In this document: positions 58,964-64,000 of the stretch, piece after piece | How positions within the stretch are numbered: the first letter of the stretch is position 1 | Layout: each line of letters begins with the position of its first letter | Assembly (NCBI GenBank): GCA_031459935.1 | Contig: JAVKHN010000002.1 | Location: forward strand, 1 to 64,000 | Direction: 5' to 3' | DNA length: 64,000 bases | From: Sysuimicrobium calidum | GTDB lineage: Bacteria; Sysuimicrobiota; Sysuimicrobiia; Sysuimicrobiales; Sysuimicrobiaceae | The notes under the pieces: model-generated | Database searches by the model: none | Told to the model about the DNA's origin: nothing | The model's input: the letters and a program-made list of their open reading frames with translations, nothing else | Position numbers and translations under genes: made by a program

Positions 58964-60284
58964 CCGGATCAACAGCCTCCAGGAGTTCGGGAACCGGTTC
59001 GGTGGTGGCCAGGACGGGCTTCTCGAGCGCCCGGCGCTCCAGGAGCTCGTCCTCCAGGGCCCGCACCACGGAGAGATCATACTGCCTTCCTGTAAGCCGG
59101 TACAGCTCCCGCACGGCCTCTTCCGAGCTTTTGGCCGGCCGGTAGGGGCGCTGGGTGGTCATGGCGTCGTAAGCGTCAGCCACCGCAAGGATGCGGGCGG
59201 GCAAACCGATCTCTTCTCCCCGCAGTCCCTTCGGATATCCGGATCCATCGAGCCGCTCGTGGTGCTGGAGGAGGATGTCGAGGGAGTCCCGGTAGAGGCT
59301 GATGTGGCCCAGGATGCGTGCGCCGGCCTCTACGTGTTCCCGCATCTCCCGCAGCTCCTCGGGCGTGAGAGGAGCAGGCTTGAGGAGGATCGTGTCCCGT
59401 ACTGCGATCTTGCCCACATCGTGTACCCGGGCGATAGCATAGAGTTGGTTGATCTCGCGATCCGGCAGCTTCAGGCGGCGGGCGATGGCCCGGCAGAGTT
59501 CTGCCACCCGCTGGGAGTGCTGGGCGGTGTAGGGATCTCGGGCGTCCACGGCCTCGGCCAGGGCCTGCAGGAAGTTGTCGGTCTCGATGCGGAGCTGGAC
59601 GTAGTTGGCGTAGGAGAGCTTGGTCATGAGGGCGGGGGGGATAAGAAGAAGTACTGTAACCGGATGCACGGTCCAGAGTATCGCCGCTATCACAGCCAAT
59701 CCTACCATTGAGGCAAATACTGGTGCAACGAATTTGCCGTTGAACACAAGGATATATCGGATGGGAAGGCCAGAGCTTAAACTAAGGACGGCACTTAGCA
59801 ATCCTATGTTGGCGAGAAAGAATGTAACGCCGCTTAGAACACCACCGAGAAGAAATGGAAGTGGCTGTAGGGTAGCCAAACCATCGGTAGCACGTGTAAA
59901 TACCTGACCCGCTATCCACGTGGCAATAGCATAGTTACTTGCATTAAACGCTGTCTTGTACCAAGGCTTGCCATCGTGAATATCTGTCGATGCAGAAGCA
60001 AGAACTGCAACTAATACTGCAAATGGCCATCCGTAAAGCATCAAGGTAGGAAGGAAAACAGCAAGACCGAGGGTGATATCGGATCCGTTACCCGGTGCTA
60101 GGTAGTAGCGTACCGGCTTAAGTTCACTCAAGATACCGAGAAAAGTAAGAAGCATAAGGGCCGCAACATCTCCCTGTCGATAGGAGCTCGGTGTTTTAGA
60201 TAAAAAATAGACCACTTGAGCTACCACCGCAGCTCCGCTCAAAATGCAGAGGCCTACATAGATACGCAGCGAAGTATTCATCAT
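58896..60284 (-). CDS. Membrane HD-GYP phosphodiesterase-type signalling protein
   Basis: 462 residues from ATG 60284 (preceded by weak signals; an ATG at 60341 is possible). Residues 1-215 hold about six helices, a sensor-like membrane region without a recognised name. Residues ~225-400 are the HD-GYP domain: EAVDARDPYTAQHSQRVAELC, IARVHDVGKIAVRDTIL, HHERLDGSGYPKGLRG and AVADAYDAMT, with all HD and GYP residues present, so c-di-GMP hydrolysis is likely. The 5' part (59640-60284) is far more AT-rich than the 3' part: 26 of 60 bases are G/C at 59701-59760 against 38 of 60 at 59161-59220. The gene looks mosaic. Confidence 0.85.
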   Translation of the reverse strand: MMNTSLRIYVGLCILSGAAVVAQVVYFLSKTPSSYRQGDVAALMLLTFLGILSELKPVRYYLAPGNGSDITLGLAVFLPTLMLYGWPFAVLVAVLASASTDIHDGKPWYKTAFNASNYAIATWIAGQVFTRATDGLATLQPLPFLLGGVLSGVTFFLANIGLLSAVLSLSSGLPIRYILVFNGKFVAPVFASMVGLAVIAAILWTVHPVTVLLLIPPALMTKLSYANYVQLRIETDNFLQALAEAVDARDPYTAQHSQRVAELCRAIARRLKLPDREINQLYAIARVHDVGKIAVRDTILLKPAPLTPEELREMREHVEAGARILGHISLYRDSLDILLQHHERLDGSGYPKGLRGEEIGLPARILAVADAYDAMTTQRPYRPAKSSEEAVRELYRLTGRQYDLSVVRALEDELLERRALEKPVLATTEPVPELLEAVDPDAPPASARVVPLRRMDPGRKSP

Positions 60285-60469
60285 CCACCGGGCAGCAATG
60301 GTCTTATCCGCCTGGGTACCAGTAAGCAAGCTTCGGGCCATTGCGAAGGGGATAACCCTCGGAAGAGGAATAACTATATCTAGTAGGCTACCAGGAGATG
60401 GCAGGGAAAGGTTTGAACTTCCGCCCCACCTTCTCGCCCTTATCGTGCCGGCGATTTTAGCAGCGGGAA

Positions 60470-60568
60470 CTAAGCCCACTTACCCCCGGCCCCGCCCGCC
60501 AACAGCAGGCTCGCCAGGGTGGAAAGAGCCAGAGCCAGCCGCACCACGTACACTCCCCACTTGTTCAT
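60470..60568 (-). CDS. 32-residue single-helix membrane peptide
   Basis: ATG at 60568 with a textbook AGGAGGG at 60575-60581, 6 nt ahead. The peptide begins MNKWGVYVVRLALALSTLAS and continues LLLAGGAGGKWA to a TAG stop. It has one hydrophobic helix with a positive N-side. Codon use is GC-rich, as in local genes, although the surrounding leader is AT-rich. It lies 185 nt before the HD-GYP gene on the same strand. No function recognised; a membrane regulator or toxin-like peptide is possible but unproven. Confidence 0.6.
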   Translation of the reverse strand: MNKWGVYVVRLALALSTLASLLLAGGAGGKWA

Positions 60569-60725
60569 TTTTTACCCTCCTTTCTTTTTGTTCGTTTTTT
60601 GGTGGAATTTCCTAGGTAATAGCATACTTTATTCGCCATTCTCGAACTTCATCCCCACTTATTCATCGTTCCCTCCCCCTTCGTTCGAGTTCACACCGGG
60701 TTTTTCCCACGGGCCCTATTTCAGT

Positions 60726-60741
60726 TGGCACGAAATTTGCT
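60726..60741 (+). promoter_or_regulatory. Sigma-54 (RpoN) type promoter
   Basis: TGGCACG at 60726-60732, AAAT, then TTGCT at 60737-60741: GG and GC are separated by exactly 10 nt, an exact match to the -24/-12 consensus. It reads toward glgA with a start predicted near 60752, leaving a ~330-nt leader. No activator gene is visible in the window. Confidence 0.65.
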
Positions 60742-60794
60742 CTATACTGCCGGCGGGAGAGAAGGGCGAGTTGATTTCGACAATTTAGAATCCT

Positions 60795-60849
60795 GCCCGG
60801 ACCGAAAACACGATCCCGGTCACGTGGGGAAGTGTTTGGTTCTCCGGGC
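60795..60849 (+). other. Long imperfect hairpin in the glgA leader
   Basis: GCCCGGA (60795-60801) can pair with TCCGGGC (60843-60849); inside, CCGAAAACAC pairs imperfectly with GTGTTTGG, and a CCC/GGG inner stem follows. It lies ~45 nt after the predicted sigma-54 start. Could be a structured leader or small RNA; no known family recognised. Confidence 0.4.
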
Positions 60850-61021
60850 CGGACTCAGTTGGCCGTTGCTTCCCTCGCCGGCCTTCTAAGGGGAATTTGT
60901 GCTATCCAGAGCCTTCTGTCAAGCAAAAAATACCAAGAAAGCCGGAATTTCACGCCCAATCGCGAGAAATCTCGCTCTCCCGTGGCCTCCCATGGACCGA
61001 ACCTCCCCCCTTTCTGGGGTT

Positions 61022-61043
61022 GCCACGGGGAGGACCCCGTGGC
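61022..61043 (+). other. 9-bp hairpin 40 nt before glgA
   Basis: Arms 61022-61030 and 61035-61043 with loop AGGA. No T tract follows, so it is more a leader structure than a terminator. Flanking CTGGG/CCCAG can extend the stem. Confidence 0.45.
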
Positions 61044-61082
61044 ATTATCCCAGGCAGTGTCCGGCCAGCTGGGAGGAGGTCT

Positions 61083-62543
61083 GTGCGGGTACTCTTCGTG
61101 GTGGCTGAGATGGTTCCCTTCGCGAAGACCGGGGGTCTTGCGGATGTGGCTGGAGCCCTCCCGCCTGCCCTCCACGACCTGGGCGTGGAGGTCCGCGTCC
61201 TGATGCCCCGGTATGCCGCGGTGGATCCCGGCCACCACCGGCTTGAGCCTGTGGGGGAGATCTCTGCCCCCGTGGGAGGCCGGGGGGAGACTGCCAGGGT
61301 ATGGGAGGGAAACCTTGCTGGAAAGGTTCCGGTGTGGTTCCTGGACCACCCGGGCTACTACGGACGGCCCGGGATTTACGGAGAGGGAGGGAAGGACTAC
61401 GAGGACAACCTCCATCGGTTCACCTTCCTGTGCCGGGCCAGCCTGAACTGGGCCCGGGTGGCGGGGTGGGTTCCGGACGTCTTCCACTGCCACGACTGGC
61501 ATGCAGCCCTCGTGCCCGTCTACCTGGACATCCTGGAGCGCAGAGACCCTCTCCTCGGCCACACAGCTACACTTTTCACCATCCACAATCTGGCCTACCA
61601 GGGGATCTTTCCCCGGGAGCATCTCCCCGTGACCGGTCTACCCGAGGAGGTGTACTGGTCCCGCCTGGAGTTCTACGGCTCCATAAACCTCATGAAGGGG
61701 GCGCTGCTTTCCGCAGACCTCCTCAACACCGTGAGCGAGACCTATGCCCGGGAGATCCAGACCCCGGAGTTCGGGTACGGACTCGATGGGGTGCTGCGCA
61801 CGCGTGGCCAGGACCTCTACGGGGTCCTGAACGGGGTTGACTACTCGGTCTGGGACCCGCGGGTGGATCCTTACCTTCCCGCCCGGTACGGACCCGAGGA
61901 TCTCTCGGGGAAACGCATCTGCAAGCTGGCCCTGCAGGCGGAGTTCGGGCTCCCGGAGAACCCCAAGGTGCCGCTAGTGGGCATGGTCACGCGCCTGGTG
62001 GACCAGAAGGGGCTCGACCTCGTCCAGGCCTGCCTGGACCGGATGGTGGCTGCGGGCGCGCAGTTCGTGCTATTGGGAACCGGGGATCCCCGGTACGAGG
62101 TCGCCTTTACGGAGGCCGCGCGCCGGTACCCCCGGCAGGTGGGGGTCCGCATCGGGTTCGACGAAGGGCTCGCGCACCGCATCGAGGCGGGCTGCGACAT
62201 CTTCCTGATGCCCTCCCGCTACGAACCCTCCGGCCTCAACCAGCTCTACAGCCTCCGGTACGGGACCGTGCCCGTGGTCCGGCGAACCGGGGGGCTTGCG
62301 GACAGCATCGTGGACGCCACCCCGGAGACCGTTGCCCGTGGGGAGGCCAACGGGTTCGTGTTCGAGGCGTACGCCCCGGATGCCCTCTGGGAGGCCCTCC
62401 GTCGGGCCCTGGACGCGTTCCGGAACCCCGCGCTCTGGCGTACACTGGTGCAGGCCGGGATGCGGGCGGACTTCTCCTGGAAGCGGTCCGCGCGTCGGTA
62501 CGTGGAGATGTACGAACGAGCCTGTGCGAAGAGGAGGCGTTGA
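61083..62543 (+). CDS. glgA: Glycogen/starch synthase (ADP-glucose type)
   Basis: GT5 enzyme adding glucose to alpha-1,4-glucan. 486 residues from the GTG at 61083, preceded by GGGAGGAGGTCT; the longer frame to 60897 has no support. N-terminal VLFVVAEMVPFAKTGGLADVAGALPPAL (KTGGL binds ADP-glucose), DVFHCHDWHAALVP, LFTIHNLAYQGIFP, NTVSETYAREIQTPEFGYGLDGVL, GVLNGVDYSVWDP and C-terminal MPSRYEPSGLNQLYSLRYGTVPVVRRTGGLADSI. Followed by galT with overlapping signals. Confidence 0.95.
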   Translation: MRVLFVVAEMVPFAKTGGLADVAGALPPALHDLGVEVRVLMPRYAAVDPGHHRLEPVGEISAPVGGRGETARVWEGNLAGKVPVWFLDHPGYYGRPGIYGEGGKDYEDNLHRFTFLCRASLNWARVAGWVPDVFHCHDWHAALVPVYLDILERRDPLLGHTATLFTIHNLAYQGIFPREHLPVTGLPEEVYWSRLEFYGSINLMKGALLSADLLNTVSETYAREIQTPEFGYGLDGVLRTRGQDLYGVLNGVDYSVWDPRVDPYLPARYGPEDLSGKRICKLALQAEFGLPENPKVPLVGMVTRLVDQKGLDLVQACLDRMVAAGAQFVLLGTGDPRYEVAFTEAARRYPRQVGVRIGFDEGLAHRIEAGCDIFLMPSRYEPSGLNQLYSLRYGTVPVVRRTGGLADSIVDATPETVARGEANGFVFEAYAPDALWEALRRALDAFRNPALWRTLVQAGMRADFSWKRSARRYVEMYERACAKRRR

Positions 62544-62545
62544 GC

Positions 62546-63604
62546 GTGCCTGAGCTGCGGCGGGACGCCATCTCCGGCCGGTGGGTGATCATCGCCACGG
62601 ACCGAGCCACCCGCCCCACGGACTTCGTCCGGCCCAAGGAGGCGGTGCAGGACCGGGACCGCTGCCCCTTCTGCTGGGGCAAGGAGTCCGAGACCCCGCC
62701 CGAGATCTTGGCCATCCGGCCGGACGGAAGTCCTCCCAATACCCCCGGTTGGGAGGTGCGGGTGGTTCCCAACAAGTTCCCCGCCCTCCGCATCGAGGGG
62801 GTGCTGGCACCCGTGGGTGCGCCGCTCTTCGAGCACATGGAGGGGGTCGGAGCCCACGAGGTGATCATCGAAACTCCGGAACACGACACGCACCTGGGGG
62901 TTATGCCCCCGGAGCAGGTGGCCAAGGTGCTTTGGGTGTACCGGGAGCGGTACCTGGACCTCGACCGGGATCCCCGGTTCCGGTACGCACTGCTCTTCCG
63001 CAATCACGGTCGCAGCGCGGGCGCAAGCCTCTCCCATCCGCACTCCCAGCTCATCGCCCTTCCGGTCCTCCCCCGACGGGCGGAGGAGGAGCTGGAGGTG
63101 GCCCGAGGGTACTTCGCGGATCGGGCCCGCTGTCTGTACTGCGATGTGCTGGATGCGGAGCGGAGCAGCGGCGATCGGCTGGTGTACGAGAACGACGGCT
63201 TCGTGGCCTACGAGCCCTACGCCTCCCGCTTCCCGTACGAGACGTGGATCGTCCCCAAGCGCCACGCGGCCTCCTTCGGCGATCTCCGGGACGAGGAACT
63301 CCTGGAGGCTGCAGATGCCCTCCGTACCACCTTGTGGAAGCTCCACACGGTTCTCGAGAACCCCCCGTACAACTTCATCGTGCACACCGTACCCTACGAT
63401 TCCTTCCCCGGCCACTTCTACCACTGGCACGTGGAGATCATGCCACGGCTCACACAGGTGGCGGGGTTCGAGTGGGGCACGGGCTTCTACATCAACGTCG
63501 TCCCGCCGGAGGAGGCGGCCCGACAGATGCGCTCCGCAGAGCCGGTACCGACCCTCCTCGCTTCCCGGGAGGTGGCGAACCTCCATGGGGAGGTGGGGTG
63601 CTAG
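62546..63604 (+). CDS. galT: Galactose-1-phosphate uridylyltransferase family
   Basis: HIT-superfamily nucleotidylyltransferase exchanging UMP between hexose-1-phosphates. 352 residues from the GTG at 62546, 8 nt after GAGGAGG; a TTG at 62540 is closer to that site. Zinc motif CPFCWGKESE, active-site NHGRSAGASLSHPHSQLIALP (HPH), CLYCDVLDAE and FYHWHVEIMPRL. Next to glgA, so sugar-phosphate and glycan metabolism; ADP-glucose phosphorylase activity is a possible alternative. Confidence 0.9.
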   Translation: MPELRRDAISGRWVIIATDRATRPTDFVRPKEAVQDRDRCPFCWGKESETPPEILAIRPDGSPPNTPGWEVRVVPNKFPALRIEGVLAPVGAPLFEHMEGVGAHEVIIETPEHDTHLGVMPPEQVAKVLWVYRERYLDLDRDPRFRYALLFRNHGRSAGASLSHPHSQLIALPVLPRRAEEELEVARGYFADRARCLYCDVLDAERSSGDRLVYENDGFVAYEPYASRFPYETWIVPKRHAASFGDLRDEELLEAADALRTTLWKLHTVLENPPYNFIVHTVPYDSFPGHFYHWHVEIMPRLTQVAGFEWGTGFYINVVPPEEAARQMRSAEPVPTLLASREVANLHGEVGC

Positions 63605-63617
63605 GAGGTCACGGTCC

Positions 63618-64000
63618 GTGTGGCAAGCCGCGGTCGTGGGCGGACTGTGCACGGTGGGGTTTCTGGATAGCCTCTACTTCACGTTGGTTCAGTACCGGAT
63701 TCTCCCACCGGATCCCAGGTGGCTCCCGCGTTTCTGCCGGGTGGAGCAGGGCCGCTGTCTTTCCCTTCTGCAGGCTCCGGAGGCGCGCCTGCTGTGGATT
63801 CCCAATAGCGTGGTGGGCCTGGGGTTCTATCCCGGGGTATTCGCCGCGGCCCTCCTGGGTCAGCTGGGAGACCGGCGGTGGCTGGGCGCTGCCCTAGTTG
63901 TCGCCCTCGGGGCCGTGCTCGCCAGCTTTTATCTGGTCTGGGCCCTCTTGAGACGGCTGCGCATCCACTGTCCTTTGTGCTATCTTGCCCATGTTGTGAA
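63618..64000 (+). CDS. Vitamin K epoxide reductase family protein (3' truncated by window)
   Basis: At least 127 residues from the GTG at 63618 (AGGAGG at 63603-63608), open to the window end. Four hydrophobic helices are visible. The loop cysteine pair lies in FCRVEQGRCLSLL, followed by WIPNSVVGLGFYPGVF, and the redox CxxC is IHCPLCYLAHVV. VKOR partners reoxidise DsbA-type thioredoxins during oxidative folding outside the membrane. Confidence 0.85.
   Translation, partial: MWQAAVVGGLCTVGFLDSLYFTLVQYRILPPDPRWLPRFCRVEQGRCLSLLQAPEARLLWIPNSVVGLGFYPGVFAAALLGQLGDRRWLGAALVVALGAVLASFYLVWALLRRLRIHCPLCYLAHVV

Larger units (their letters stand above)
60285..61082. other. AT-richer intergenic region
   Basis: About 800 bp between the HD-GYP start and glgA. 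It holds the small peptide gene (60470-60568), T-rich runs at 60569-60606, an exact sigma-54 promoter match (60726-60741) and hairpins (60795-60849, 61022-61043). Apart from these I see no coding frame with the composition of a real gene. Confidence 0.5.

Noticed and set aside
60405..60422. T-arm-like sequence (GGAAG TTCAAAC CTTTC on the minus strand), possible tRNA fragment
   Set aside because: No D-arm, anticodon arm or pairing 5' acceptor strand can be found at the right distance; probably chance.
60519..60788. Plus-strand frame of 89 residues, Phe/Ser/Pro-rich
   Set aside because: It results from T-rich non-coding DNA, covers the sigma-54 promoter, has no ribosome site and is antisense to the better-supported small peptide.
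1..64000. CRISPR arrays, rRNA operons, intact insertion sequences, large direct repeats
   Set aside because: None seen; no regularly spaced repeats, no transposase with a complete catalytic domain and no rRNA signatures.

Overview
This is a gene-dense window of about 64 kb with very high G+C. GTG and TTG starts are frequent and stop/start overlaps of 4 nt are common. The genes point to a deep-branching Bacillota-related (Terrabacteria) lineage. They include a SigH-type sigma factor, a PurR of the Bacillus type, a SAM-I riboswitch, a T-box leader, G5/3D, VanW, GerMN and LytR-CpsA-Psr proteins, and the orders rplU-rpmA-obg-nadD-rsfS and radA-PIN/TRAM-ispD-ispF-cysS-rlmB-sigH. L27 lacks the cleavable N-terminus typical of Bacillota and there is no prp gene, so a sister group such as the CSP1-3/Sysuimicrobiota or Limnochordia-like thermophiles seems plausible. 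That placement is inference only.

Layout. 1-10.5 kb: the distal half of a complex I operon (nuoG partial to nuoN) fused to fixC-fixX genes that feed electrons from ETF-type donors into quinone. 10.6-14.6 kb: a lipid kinase, then a minus-strand set (zinc alcohol dehydrogenase, two-part class II aldolase, lgt). 14.8-17.9 kb: a secreted NEW3 protein with an ABC exporter. 17.9-21.7 kb: a SAM-I riboswitch with terminator heading thrB-thrC, then a GNAT and a family-4 uracil-DNA glycosylase. 21.8-23.2 kb: a folK-folE2 fusion. 23.3-27.0 kb: a form II CO-dehydrogenase-like coxSLM operon. 27.2-31.1 kb: GerMN, G5/3D, rsmA and LCP genes. 31.2-36.6 kb: ispE, a nucleotidyltransferase, purR, rplU, rpmA, obg, nadD, rsfS. 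36.6-42.1 kb: a proline-type T-box heading proC-pheA-thrC-hom-lysC. 43.1-51.3 kb: radA, PIN/TRAM, ispD, ispF, cysS, rlmB, vanW-like, sigH and a tiny zinc ribbon. 51.3-53.4 kb: moaA, then a decayed, gene-poor stretch with an integrase remnant abutting tRNA-Gly(CCC). 53.4-58.0 kb: a GT4, a metallo-hydrolase, and a glycosyltransferase next to glycerate 2-kinase (possible glycosylglycerate osmolyte). 58.0-60.6 kb: DUF5317-SPOR, a compositionally mosaic HD-GYP gene and a tiny membrane peptide. 60.6-61.1 kb: an AT-richer spacer with an exact sigma-54 promoter match and structured RNA. 61.1-64 kb: glgA, galT and a partial VKOR.

The most interesting point is the aspartate-family wiring. The only thrB in the window and one of two threonine-synthase paralogues sit behind a SAM riboswitch, while the second thrC lies with hom and lysC. 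This makes sense if O-phosphohomoserine is the branch metabolite for methionine and the SAM-regulated ThrC-like protein makes homocysteine or a precursor instead of threonine. Other notable features are the folK-folE2 fusion, the HD-GYP gene whose sensor half is AT-rich, the sigma-54 promoter, several small genes, and the tRNA-linked integrase relic.
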